DNA of 64,000 nt from JBMYYR01 sp965243605. Its GTDB lineage: Bacteria > Bacteroidota > Bacteroidia > Flavobacteriales > CAJXXR01. The translations under genes and the position numbers were made by a program. A model generated the notes under the pieces. The model was not told the DNA's origin and searched no databases. It saw nothing but the letters and a program-made list of their open reading frames with translations. How positions within the stretch are numbered: the first letter of the stretch is position 1; the number at the start of each line of letters is the position of its first letter. This document shows positions 1 to 8,454 of the stretch, in pieces. Location: positions 1 through 64,000 of the forward strand of contig CBDEVQ010000101.1 in assembly GCA_965243605.1 (NCBI GenBank), given 5' to 3'.

Positions 1-72
1 CATAACAAGTAAATAAACGGAATTCTACACCAGATTAATCTAAATCATTATAAGTAATGATGAATAAGAAAA

Positions 73-567
73 ATGGATAATAATTTAAGTCAAATAAATA
101 CGGAAGTTTATGAAAAATGTGGACTAAAAATATCGAACTTCCAAATTGAAACGGAAAGCAAAGAATATAATGCATGTCGATTTGAATTAAACGGACTGAC
201 GATAATAAGTCGGAATTCTAAGATTACACCTAAAAAGGTTGGACAATTCGTAACCTTTTGGAAAAGAAACGGAAATGGAATAATTGAACCGTATAATGAA
301 ACTGAAAATTTTGACTTTTATGCCGTGAACGTAAGAATGGCAAAAGGATTCGGACAATTTGTTTTCCCTAAATCTGTACTTATTAAAAAAGGAATAATCT
401 CAACAGCTAATAAAGAAGGAAAAAGAGGGTTTCGAGTTTATCCAAATTGGGATATTGTTAATAATAAACAGGCTGAAAGAACTCAAAAATGGCAATTGGA
501 CTTTTTTTACGAGATAAACGATTCAATAGACTTAATAAAGGTAGCCGAGTTTTATAAGACTAAATAA
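73..567 (+). CDS. MepB family protein
   Basis: The 164-residue product resembles MepB-type proteins, named after the third gene of the staphylococcal mepRAB locus; the biochemical role of the family is unknown. Family-like features are the central GQFVTFWKRN stretch, the YAVNVR segment and the GQFVFPKSVL stretch followed by a GKRGFRVYP block. No signal peptide or membrane segment is visible, so it is probably cytosolic. It stands alone: no mepR or mepA homologue lies next to it, and it is the first of several one-gene units on this strand. The ATG at 73 follows an A-rich stretch suitable for a Bacteroidota start. The family call is by pattern recognition; the function is unassigned. Confidence 0.75.
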   Translation: MDNNLSQINTEVYEKCGLKISNFQIETESKEYNACRFELNGLTIISRNSKITPKKVGQFVTFWKRNGNGIIEPYNETENFDFYAVNVRMAKGFGQFVFPKSVLIKKGIISTANKEGKRGFRVYPNWDIVNNKQAERTQKWQLDFFYEINDSIDLIKVAEFYKTK

Positions 568-657
568 CTGTATGGAATACTATTTACAGCAATGTGTATA
601 AAACCGTAACAGGGTATTTACATAACATACATATTCCTGAATTAAAAAGATAAGATC

Positions 658-1047
658 ATGAAAAAAATAAACCGAATAATGACGAATATATGCTCGGACA
701 ATTTAGCAGAAAGTAGAGATTTTTATACCAAACTGTTCGATTTTAATGTGGATTATGATAGTAATTGGTTTGTTCATTTAATTTCGAAGGATAAAAAACT
801 GGAATTGGGAATAATAGACCGAACCAATGAAATTGTACCAAAGGCATTCCAAAACAATCCACAAGGATTTTATGTAACATTCGTGGTGGATGACACAGAC
901 GAAATCTTCAAAATTGCAGAATCGGAAAAATTTGAAATTGTAAGCAAACCAACCAACACATTTTATGGACAAAGGCGCTTATTACTAAAAGACCCAAATG
1001 GAACTTTAGTTGATGTTTCCTCACCAATTAAAGGTTTTGAATTTTAA
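658..1047 (+). CDS. VOC family (glyoxalase/bleomycin-resistance-like) protein
   Basis: This 129-residue protein has the size and layout of a single vicinal-oxygen-chelate protein, with two beta-alpha-beta-beta-beta halves. The first half opens with the family pattern of a strand followed by a helix (AESRDFYTKLFDF), and the second ends with the characteristic LLLKDPNGTLVDVSSP strand-turn. Members bind a metal and act as dioxygenases, isomerases or antibiotic-binding proteins; the substrate cannot be read from sequence. It is cytosolic and stands alone, about 90 bases after the MepB-like gene on the same strand. The VOC fold is fairly sure, the specific role is not known. Confidence 0.8.
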   Translation: MKKINRIMTNICSDNLAESRDFYTKLFDFNVDYDSNWFVHLISKDKKLELGIIDRTNEIVPKAFQNNPQGFYVTFVVDDTDEIFKIAESEKFEIVSKPTNTFYGQRRLLLKDPNGTLVDVSSPIKGFEF

Positions 1048-1180
1048 TGTAAATCAAGAAGTTAAGTAGACGAAAAATCAATCTGAACAAAATACAAAAT
1101 TTTGTATCAGTGTAAACTCAAAAATTTATGACGTTCTACTGCCCTATTTGCCATATATTCATTATCTACAAACTCAAAAA

Positions 1181-1849
1181 ATGACTATAAATATTAAAGA
1201 ACCTTTACAGATTCAAGAAATTAAGAGTCTTTTAGATAAAAATGAGACTATATTATTTGCACTAACTGAACAGACATTTAGTAGAGATTATGTTATTAAT
1301 CTTCAAAAGGAATTACCTGTTTATGTAGTGAGTGAAATTAGGTGGATAAATAATCTTTACATTGGCCCAAGCATTTCTACAAAAACAGTTTTGGAGAATT
1401 TACATGGGTTTTATAAATGCATTGAAGAATTTGATAAGACAGCTCATTATCTCATGAACCTAATGGCTGATACCTTTAACATTAATCTTAATAATTCTAG
1501 TGAATTATACGATTTAAAGAGAAATAGAAGTGATAAACAGAGAGGAACCATAAATAGTGCGTGGAAATACCATTTTCATGGAAAAGGGTGTTCATTTACC
1601 AATTCAATTACCGAACAATTCTTAGATATACAAATTGTTAATGGTCTTGAATTTGGTGAATTAGATACATACTATTTAATGAAGTTTATTCAAACAACAG
1701 AATCACTAAAAGAAATGAGTATTGTTTTAAATAATGAGTTTAATAATATGCGTAAGGTAATTGAAATATTATGGATGAAAGATTATTTAATAGAATTACC
1801 AAATGGTACTAATAATGAACTCATCATAAATCGGAATAAAAACTTGTAG
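1181..1849 (+). CDS. hypothetical protein, possible DUF6896-type C-terminal part
   Basis: I do not firmly recognise this gene. The chosen start is the ATG at 1181; a TTG at 1148 would add 11 residues. The 222-residue product has no signal peptide or membrane helix. A motif near the middle, YHFHGKGCSF, recalls DUF6896-type proteins, and the C-terminal third looks helical. It follows the VOC gene after about 130 bases without other coding content, and is followed by a cation-transporter gene on the same strand. Codon use is AT-rich like its neighbours. It may be a cassette-type accessory gene. Confidence 0.6.
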   Translation: MTINIKEPLQIQEIKSLLDKNETILFALTEQTFSRDYVINLQKELPVYVVSEIRWINNLYIGPSISTKTVLENLHGFYKCIEEFDKTAHYLMNLMADTFNINLNNSSELYDLKRNRSDKQRGTINSAWKYHFHGKGCSFTNSITEQFLDIQIVNGLEFGELDTYYLMKFIQTTESLKEMSIVLNNEFNNMRKVIEILWMKDYLIELPNGTNNELIINRNKNL

Positions 1850-1896
1850 ATAATACAATATACTCGTTATATAAAATACAAAAAAACAGAAGACGA

Positions 1897-2691
1897 ATGA
1901 ATAAAACGATATTTGAAATCACCAAAATGGATTGTCCTTCAGAGGAAAATCTAATCCGAATGAAATTAGACGGAATTTCAAATATTGTGAATTTGGACTT
2001 TGATATTCCGAACCGAAAGCTGACTGTTTTTCACAACGGAAAATCTGACCAAATTGAAAAGTCTGTTATCGAACTTAAATTAGGAGGAAAGAAAATCTCA
2101 ACTGTACAAACCAACCAATCAGATTTTAAGAAAAATGCAATCCAAAAAAAGCTACTTTGGTCTGTACTAGCGATTAATTTTATCTTTTTCATTATCGAAA
2201 TGACAACAGGGATAATCTCAAAATCAATGGGACTTGTTGCAGATAGCTTGGATATGCTTGCGGACAGTTTTGTTTACGGAATTAGCTTGTTTGCGGTTGG
2301 TGGAACATTAATTAAGAAAAAGCGAATTGCTAGACTTGCTGGATATTTTCAATTAACACTTGCTATTATCGGGTTTGTGGAAGTTTTAAGAAGGTTTTTT
2401 GGAGATGAGAAGCTTCCCGATTTTTCGACGATGATTATGGTTTCGATTTTTGCACTTATCGCAAACGGAATTTGTCTTTATATTTTGCAAAAATCAAAAT
2501 ATAAAGAAGAAGTACATATGAAAGCAAGTATGATTTTCACTTCAAATGACGTAATTATCAACTTAGGGGTAATCATTGCTGGAGTTTTAGTAAATAGGTT
2601 GAATTCAAACAAACCTGATTTAATAATAGGAACAATCGTTTTTATTATAGTCTTTCAAAGTGCAAATAGGATATTGAAATTAAGTAAGTAA
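1897..2691 (+). CDS. cation diffusion facilitator-type transporter with HMA-like N-terminus
   Basis: A 264-residue inner-membrane protein. Residues 1-70 form a heavy-metal-associated-like ferredoxin fold in which the usual CxxC metal site is replaced by MDCPSEEN, leaving one cysteine. The remainder is a cation-diffusion-facilitator membrane domain: the first helix begins near residue 88, and the helix at about 115-130 contains the acidic SMGLVADSLDMLADS pattern that in CDF exporters carries metal-binding aspartates. The protein ends right after the sixth predicted helix and lacks the C-terminal cytoplasmic CDF domain. It probably exports a divalent metal. It is transcribed with the preceding gene's orientation but 47 bases apart, with no partner resistance genes. 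Confidence 0.8.
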   Translation: MNKTIFEITKMDCPSEENLIRMKLDGISNIVNLDFDIPNRKLTVFHNGKSDQIEKSVIELKLGGKKISTVQTNQSDFKKNAIQKKLLWSVLAINFIFFIIEMTTGIISKSMGLVADSLDMLADSFVYGISLFAVGGTLIKKKRIARLAGYFQLTLAIIGFVEVLRRFFGDEKLPDFSTMIMVSIFALIANGICLYILQKSKYKEEVHMKASMIFTSNDVIINLGVIIAGVLVNRLNSNKPDLIIGTIVFIIVFQSANRILKLSK

Positions 2692-2883
2692 ACAGAAAAA
2701 TCATGACTTAACCATATGTAAAAATATTAGAGGTTTATATGATAAAACAAAAATGAATTTATAAATTTAAGTTCAATATCAAACCGAAAAATTAACTGAC
2801 GGACAAAAATAAAAGATAGTACAATTTTAATAACCGGAGCTGATAGTAGTAATGACTACAACACCTTATACACAAGTAAACGC

Positions 2884-3816
2884 ATGAAAAGATCATTAAT
2901 AATTCTAACTCTAATTTTCATTGGACTTGTCTCCTGTAAACAGAACACAAAAGAAAAAGAACAAACAACCACTGAAAAATTAGAATTTAGAGAAATCATA
3001 AACAAAGACTATGAACTTTATATGCCAAATAAGGAAATTGAAGCTGTTTTAATTCTCTTTGGTGGTTACCCTGAAGTTGCAGAAGACATTAAGAGAGAAT
3101 TTAACATCTTAGATATTGCAAAGAATAACAATATCGCTGTTATTCTTTCTAATTTTAATCAAAAATTATGGCTTGAAGACAACGAAAAGCACCAACTTAC
3201 AGAACGTTTACAGCATATAATTGTAGAAAATAAATTACCCACTAACAATATCTTTATAGGTGGTTTTTCTAGCGGCGGGGTTATTAGTCTATTGATTAGC
3301 AATTATATAAATAAAATGAAACAATTCCACATTGCCCCTAAAGGCGTATTTATTGTAGATTCACCTATTGACTTGGTTGCACTTTACAAATCTTCTGAGA
3401 AAAATATTGAGCATAATTTTTCAGAAGTTTCTGTTCAAGAAAGTACATGGTTATTGGACTACTTAGGTCGTAACTTTGGAAACCCAAAAGATGCTATTGA
3501 AAAATACGAAGACAAATCTGTTTTTACTTATAAAACAAACAATACTTCTAATTTAGAGAAATTAAAAAACACTAAAATTAGACTCTACACAGAGCCCGAT
3601 ACACTCTGGTGGAAAGAAAATAGAATGGCAGATTATGATCAAATGAATGCTTTTTATATCGAGAAGTTATCCAATAGTTTAATAGAAAAAGGATTTGAGT
3701 GTATTGAATATATTCCGACAATAAATAAAGGTTATAGAGTAAATGGGGAAAGACATCCGCATAGTTGGGCAATAGTGGACAAAAAGGATTTAATAAATTG
3801 GATGTTGAACAAATAA
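2884..3816 (+). CDS. lipoprotein alpha/beta hydrolase
   Basis: The 310-residue product starts with a lipoprotein signal (hydrophobic stretch then LVSC, residues about 5-18), so it is likely anchored in the periplasm or outer membrane. The body is an alpha/beta-hydrolase: a GGFSSGG nucleophile elbow with the catalytic serine near residue 132, and a late ERHPHSW segment that likely holds the catalytic histidine. Substrate is unknown. A clear paralogue sits at 30970-31962, with the same elbow (GGLSNGG) and the same HPHSW ending. It stands alone, with about 190 bases of apparently non-coding DNA on either side. Confidence 0.8.
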   Translation: MKRSLIILTLIFIGLVSCKQNTKEKEQTTTEKLEFREIINKDYELYMPNKEIEAVLILFGGYPEVAEDIKREFNILDIAKNNNIAVILSNFNQKLWLEDNEKHQLTERLQHIIVENKLPTNNIFIGGFSSGGVISLLISNYINKMKQFHIAPKGVFIVDSPIDLVALYKSSEKNIEHNFSEVSVQESTWLLDYLGRNFGNPKDAIEKYEDKSVFTYKTNNTSNLEKLKNTKIRLYTEPDTLWWKENRMADYDQMNAFYIEKLSNSLIEKGFECIEYIPTINKGYRVNGERHPHSWAIVDKKDLINWMLNK

Positions 3817-4029
3817 AAATAATGCACTACATAAAATATGGTTTCACCCATGTAGATATTACTAAGGTATAAGAATACTTTTATATTCATGAAAACAATA
3901 AACTTCTGAAAAAATTCTACCAAACACTTCCATTCAACAATCACCATATTAGAACATCAGTAATAAGTCATTTAAAATATAATAAGCACACTTAATTTAA
4001 GTACCTTAGTATTATATAAATTAAAAATT

Positions 4030-5460
4030 ATGAAACCATTTTTATACACAATTATTCTTATAATAAATCTCTTTGCAACAAAGTCCACAGCTCAAAACTG
4101 GGAACCATTCCCACATACTACAGCATTCTATACACCAATAAATAGCGATCATCACTTTTATATTCCCTTGTGCAACATGAATGAAACCGATACTTTTTTA
4201 GGTATAGGAATGGGAAATGCAATAGACATGATATATGACAACAATCCTCTAAATTACCATGATGAATACGACTTGACTCTCATAGACTATTTAAACTATA
4301 AATCTGGATTTAATACCATTAACGATAATTCCAATAAAACTTGGATTAAAACATATAATAAAACAGGGAGTTCTATAACCTTTATTTCCGAAAACGATGA
4401 CCACTTTAAAATTAACTTAAATGGTACGGATACGTTCTTTGTTGTAGAGCCTTATCCTATTACAATAAATCCAGATACCACTTATTATATTTCTAAAATA
4501 GATTCTATTCTTACGATCAATTCAGACTCAATATTACATTTTGGAATTTATACGTTAGACAGTAATGAATATATTATCGATTCAGATATTATTCTCTCTA
4601 AAAACAACGGTATCTTACAAATGCCCATATTTACATTTTTCCCTCATATTATCTCAACTACTTTTGCAGGAACATGGGATGATATTTATCCATATGATTA
4701 TGGTATGAATTATATGCTGAATAAACATTATCCTGGTGATGAACTCCATAACATATATCAAGAAGGTTGGAATTGGACGTACAGAACAAAGATTTACACA
4801 AAGAAAATATTTGTAAACCAAACGTATAATGCCGATTCTACAGCATTTATAAATGAAGTAGACATATGGACACTAAAAATGGTTAGACCAATATTAATGG
4901 AACCTCCCTATATAGAAAGTACTTCATTTAATAGCTATACACAACAAACGTATTACTTTGGAGGTTTAAATTCTTTGATTATTCCAAATGGTTCTCATAG
5001 TTTCTTAGATTCTAATGGAGCCTTTGTACATCGTTTTAACGACGACCATTGGGAAGCTTCACAATGGAATTACCTTACTAAAACATCTAATACCTATTAT
5101 CCACATCTAGAAAAAGGGTACTATGAATTCAGAGAATACCCAACAGATAATTATAAACGCAGATCTATTGCCTATTATAAGGTAAATGGTGAAGAACATG
5201 GAATCCCAATTTCACATAGTTTTATTTTAAGTCAACCTGAATCTTCAAATGAAGTTCAATATACTTTAGATAACCAATCCTTTAAATTAATAGACCCTGA
5301 ACAGTATAAATCTGGGCGTATCTATTCTATTGAAGGTAAATTCAAGACTTATATATCCAAAGACGAATTAAGTCAACCAATATTAACTTCAATCTATCAA
5401 GGAATTCACCTCATTGTGCTTGTTCATGAAAATGGACAATCCTCAACGATTAAGTTTTAA
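4030..5460 (+). CDS. secreted hypothetical protein with divergent T9SS-like C-terminal tail
   Basis: The 476-residue product has a signal peptide (residues 1-21, ending AQN) and is otherwise rich in aromatic and polar residues, typical of a secreted beta-rich protein. I recognise no catalytic domain. The last 75 residues (QYTLDNQSF... GRIYSIEGK... then a final HENGQSSTIKF) resemble a divergent type A T9SS sorting domain, which suggests export across the outer membrane and surface anchoring. Gene orientation matches the upstream lipoprotein, 210 bases away. The ATG at 4030 gives a well-formed signal peptide. Function unknown. Confidence 0.65.
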   Translation: MKPFLYTIILIINLFATKSTAQNWEPFPHTTAFYTPINSDHHFYIPLCNMNETDTFLGIGMGNAIDMIYDNNPLNYHDEYDLTLIDYLNYKSGFNTINDNSNKTWIKTYNKTGSSITFISENDDHFKINLNGTDTFFVVEPYPITINPDTTYYISKIDSILTINSDSILHFGIYTLDSNEYIIDSDIILSKNNGILQMPIFTFFPHIISTTFAGTWDDIYPYDYGMNYMLNKHYPGDELHNIYQEGWNWTYRTKIYTKKIFVNQTYNADSTAFINEVDIWTLKMVRPILMEPPYIESTSFNSYTQQTYYFGGLNSLIIPNGSHSFLDSNGAFVHRFNDDHWEASQWNYLTKTSNTYYPHLEKGYYEFREYPTDNYKRRSIAYYKVNGEEHGIPISHSFILSQPESSNEVQYTLDNQSFKLIDPEQYKSGRIYSIEGKFKTYISKDELSQPILTSIYQGIHLIVLVHENGQSSTIKF

Positions 5461-5577
5461 TACGTTTATGTTGATTTATACCAAAGAGTAGAACGCTTTA
5501 TTAATTGTTTGTTACAATTATCGTATAATAAATGTTTCGTCGTATGTATTATTTACTTTCATCGTTCTAAATATTTA

Positions 5578-5982
5578 TTATACAAAATAATTGGCATACA
5601 TATGGAATGGTTTGTCTGAGAATATTTTTCTGTATTGAGATAGATAAACACTATACTTGAATTTAAAAGCCCTTGACATATGAGTCAAAGTTTGGAACTG
5701 ACAATCATATGCGATATAGCTTATAGAATCAGAAGAAAATAGAAGGATTTCAGCTACTTTCTTTTCAAATTCATCAATCCCATTTTCTTATTGCTTATGG
5801 ATATTATTATCATAAGTCCTCCATCCTCTTTGGATAGGTAACTTTATTCGACTTTCTTTCTGCTCTGAAATTCTATTTCCCATTTTGTAAACAGATGACC
5901 TATGTCGCCAAGCCATTTTTCCTTATTCAGTCATTAAGGAAGAATTATAGTTCAATATGTAATTTATTTTGTCCTTGTCCAT
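5578..5982 (-). pseudogene. chimeric pseudogene with AraC-type C-terminal tail
   Basis: One reading frame runs from an ATG at 5982 to a TAA at 5578-5580 and is interrupted by in-frame stops at 5923-5925 and 5788-5790. The N-terminal 80 codons (with a GNRISEQKESRIKL stretch) match a small flavobacterial hypothetical protein that normally continues into a zinc-ribbon. Here the last 40 codons instead read ISYIAYDCQFQTLTHMSR and then FKFKYSV and QYRKIF, the second helix-turn-helix of an AraC regulator. The frame therefore looks like an illegitimate fusion that later decayed. Too short and broken for a working protein. Confidence 0.65.
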
Positions 5983-6024
5983 CTTAATTACTGATAACAC
6001 TATTAAAATGCATTTTACAAAGTA

Positions 6025-6670
6025 TTATGTTCTTTTTTTAATTATTTCGATGTTTTCGGTAAAACTCAAATCTTTATTTTCTGAAGCAATAAATTGATCA
6101 TATAATCCAATTGCTCGTGGATTATATTTGGAAATTTTAAGCCATTCGCTTTTTAACACAAACCAACTTTGTGAGTTCAATACAATTTTAAAAATTCTTT
6201 GTTCTATTGATGGAATCAAGATATTTGATAGCATTAAATGCCCATACAATCGAATAGGTTTCAAACTTGTCGAATGCTTGATACTCTTTACCTTCTTTGG
6301 TCTAATTTAAGATTTCGTTCAATTGATTCTTAACAAAACTGTTTATTGCATTTATTCCTTTTTTACTATTAAAAAGAGTCAGGTTGATTATTGCATATTC
6401 ACAATAAACTGGTCTGTGAGTTAAGTGATAAATCAAATCATTTTCCAATTCTTTTATCTGACATAACCCAATAATCCAAGCAGCTACTTTTGCAGGTCTC
6501 CAGTTATTATGAATCAACATTGACTTGATTACATCGTGAGTTAGTTTTTCTTCGAGCGAAATAATTGATTCTATAAATTCATTAGGGTCCGATACAACTT
6601 CTGTTCTTGTAATATTAAAGCCCATAAGTAATCATCATAGAATACAAAGTCTGACCACCCAGTTTCGACT
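6025..6670 (-). pseudogene. frame-broken gene, DUF6000-like
   Basis: Three reading-frame pieces of one protein follow each other. The first (upstream of 6625) reads ETGWSDFVFYDDYL. The second (6302-6625) has a NNWRPAKVAAWIIGL motif like DUF6000 proteins. The third (6025-6264) ends KYNPRAIGLYDQF. The joint between the second and third pieces is repaired by removing one T from a run of five; the joint near 6627 needs one extra A. An in-frame TAG at 6306-6308 also interrupts. It is either a decaying gene or one hit by consensus errors. The DUF assignment is tentative and no function is known. Confidence 0.55.
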
Positions 6671-6793
6671 TTATTTCTTTTGCTCTTATATTTCTATTTT
6701 TTTAAATATTTCCCAATTCGTCATAAATTAAAGAGGAAGTAATAAAGCCTAAATTGCTAAAAGTATGTTTTGAATAAATTTGATTTTATTAAA

Positions 6794-6980
6794 GCTAACG
6801 TTCAGTATAAGAAACATAGGGCAGTTGATAAGCAATAGGTTTCGGTTTGGTACTAAGTAAAATATAATATTTTGCTTTTATCTTTTCTATTATAAACACC
6901 CCATTTTATATTTAGCCAACTCTGTTAATACTCACGGAATTTTAGGTTTAGATAAAACGCCCTATGTTTTTTATACACTA
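6794..6980. repeat. long imperfect inverted-repeat element between minus-strand genes
   Basis: Left arm 6805-6822 and right arm 6959-6976 are inverted copies matching at 17 of 18 positions (GTATAAGAAACATAGGGC against GTATAAAAAACATAGGGC). The left arm is flanked by GCTAACGTT. The roughly 135 bases between the arms are AT-rich and show no gene. The element sits just downstream of the serine hydrolase gene and upstream of the broken DUF6000-like gene, so it marks a boundary between two one-gene units. I infer it belongs to the same class as the shorter palindromes at 9689, 10375 and 11321. Confidence 0.6.
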
Positions 6981-6994
6981 TAGACAATAGTATT

Positions 6995-7963
6995 TTATAT
7001 ATTCGGAATAATATGATTCTGAATCAATTCAATTCTATCTTTTGCTCTCGGCATAAATTGTGATGTTATAGCAATTATAACATTTTCAGGTCGGTTGACA
7101 TATATTATATTTCCACCGTCTCCAATAGCTGAAAAGCAATTATTCTCCTGACTATCAATTATCCACCATAAATATCCATATGCTAAATCATTCAATTGAC
7201 TATGCTTTTTAGTGCTTTCTTTAATCCATTTTGATGAAATTATTTGACTATTATTCCATTTTCCTTTATTCAAATATAATTGGCCAATTTTAGCCATATC
7301 CGTAGTTGTCAAAGTTAATCCCCAACCAGCTGTATTTATATTTCTAGGGTCAATTACCCAACCATTTACATATTTATCTTTAAGAAATGAAAAATGTTCT
7401 TCTCTGTTATGTATTCGTAGATTATTTGGTGATTTAATACCTAAAGGAGAAAATAAGTTTTGTGAAGCAAAATCAAGTATAGATTGCCCTGTAGCATTTG
7501 TAACAATACCAGATAAGACTTGTAAACCTATTGTTGTATATTTAAAATCTCCACTTAAAGTTTTTCCTCCTAACAAGTCAAGTACTGATTTAGTCCAATC
7601 GTCACTTGAATAGACTTTCGTGTAAGGTTCAGATTTAAATTTGTATGGTGCAGTCATTGTTAACAAATGTCTAATCGTTATTTTCTGAATGATTTTTTCT
7701 CTTTTTTTGAGAACATATTTAGGAAAAAAATCTAAAACGTTTTGATCTATGTTTTTTATTAATCCCTTGTCAATTGCTATTCCAACAAGGATGGATAATA
7801 TACTTTTCGTTACAGAAGCAATGTGAATAGTGTCGTTTTTTTTATAATCATTGAAATAATTTTCGAAGATGACATCATTATTTTTTATGACTATAATTCC
7901 AGCAATGTTTGTATAATCTTCATGAATTATTTTTTCTAATTCTAATGTTTTTTTGTTATTCAT
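6995..7963 (-). CDS. beta-lactamase-fold serine hydrolase
   Basis: The 322-residue product belongs to the beta-lactamase / penicillin-binding-protein-like serine hydrolases (family S12 type). The catalytic SxxK is visible as ASVTKS near residue 50, the second motif is YTTIG near 142 (the usual YxN asparagine is not obvious), and a GDGGN element near 278 takes the place of the HxG box. No signal peptide is visible, so it may be cytosolic, unusual for relatives that act on peptidoglycan or D-amino-acid esters. It is a single gene between two palindromic spacers. Substrate unknown. Confidence 0.8.
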   Translation of the reverse strand: MNNKKTLELEKIIHEDYTNIAGIIVIKNNDVIFENYFNDYKKNDTIHIASVTKSILSILVGIAIDKGLIKNIDQNVLDFFPKYVLKKREKIIQKITIRHLLTMTAPYKFKSEPYTKVYSSDDWTKSVLDLLGGKTLSGDFKYTTIGLQVLSGIVTNATGQSILDFASQNLFSPLGIKSPNNLRIHNREEHFSFLKDKYVNGWVIDPRNINTAGWGLTLTTTDMAKIGQLYLNKGKWNNSQIISSKWIKESTKKHSQLNDLAYGYLWWIIDSQENNCFSAIGDGGNIIYVNRPENVIIAITSQFMPRAKDRIELIQNHIIPNI

Positions 7964-8090
7964 ATCTTATTGTTTTTCACAAAATTACATCAGTTAAATC
8001 TGTTTTCTTCATTACTAAATAAACAATTTTAAATTACTATTGATTTACAATTATTTACAAGTCGTAAAATTGTGTTGAAAATTATAAGTC

Positions 8091-8125
8091 TGGTATTTCT
8101 ACCTTTGTTGGTAGAGTAAGTTAAG
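8091..8125 (+). repeat. left terminal inverted repeat of the IS3 element
   Basis: Begins TGGTATTTCTAC and ends with GGTAGAGTAAGTTAAG. The outermost TG is the conserved end of IS3-family elements. It pairs with the right repeat at 9317-9351. Confidence 0.8.
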
Positions 8126-8146
8126 ACAAAACTTATTTTAGCAGTT

Positions 8147-8452
8147 ATGAAGAGAAGTACTTACGAAGAATCCTTTAAGTTAATGATAATGGATTTATAC
8201 AAAGGCGGACAATCGATGTCTAGCTTATCGTCTGAATATTCAATAAATTTGAATATGTTATATCGTTGGCGTCGAGAATATTTAAACCCAAAGCGTCCCA
8301 GTTTTACGGGCAGAGGCAATGCAGCTTTGACTGATGAACAAAAAGAACTAAAGCATTTAAAAGAAAAATTAAAAGATGTAACCATGGAACGTGACATCTT
8401 AAAAAAGGCAGTAAGCATTTTCTCCAAGAAAGACAGAACAGGTACGCTATAA
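8147..8452 (+). CDS. IS3-family transposase OrfA
   Basis: The 101-residue product is the helix-turn-helix and leucine-zipper component of an IS3-family transposase. Residues 1-45 (RSTYEESFKLMIMDLYKGGQ... LYRWRREY) form the DNA-binding HTH, and residues 60-92 (LKHLKEKLKDVTMERDILKKA) the coiled coil. Alone it represses or regulates transposition; with OrfB it forms the active transposase. It ends three bases before the first in-frame TTG of OrfB and overlaps the OrfAB frameshift site. Confidence 0.92.
   Translation: MKRSTYEESFKLMIMDLYKGGQSMSSLSSEYSINLNMLYRWRREYLNPKRPSFTGRGNAALTDEQKELKHLKEKLKDVTMERDILKKAVSIFSKKDRTGTL
8401..8407 (+). other. programmed -1 frameshift heptamer A AAA AAG
   Basis: In the OrfA frame the codons read TTA AAA AAG, so the heptamer is split A AAA AAG, the classic IS3-family slippery site. 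Slipping back one base gives a continuous frame (GSKHFLQERQNRYAII) straight into OrfB, producing the OrfAB fusion transposase. Confidence 0.85.
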
Positions 8453-8454
8453 TT

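Noticed and set aside
8161..8427. 88-codon open frame on the minus strand inside transposase OrfA
   Set aside because: It is a shadow of the well-supported transposase frame on the other strand.
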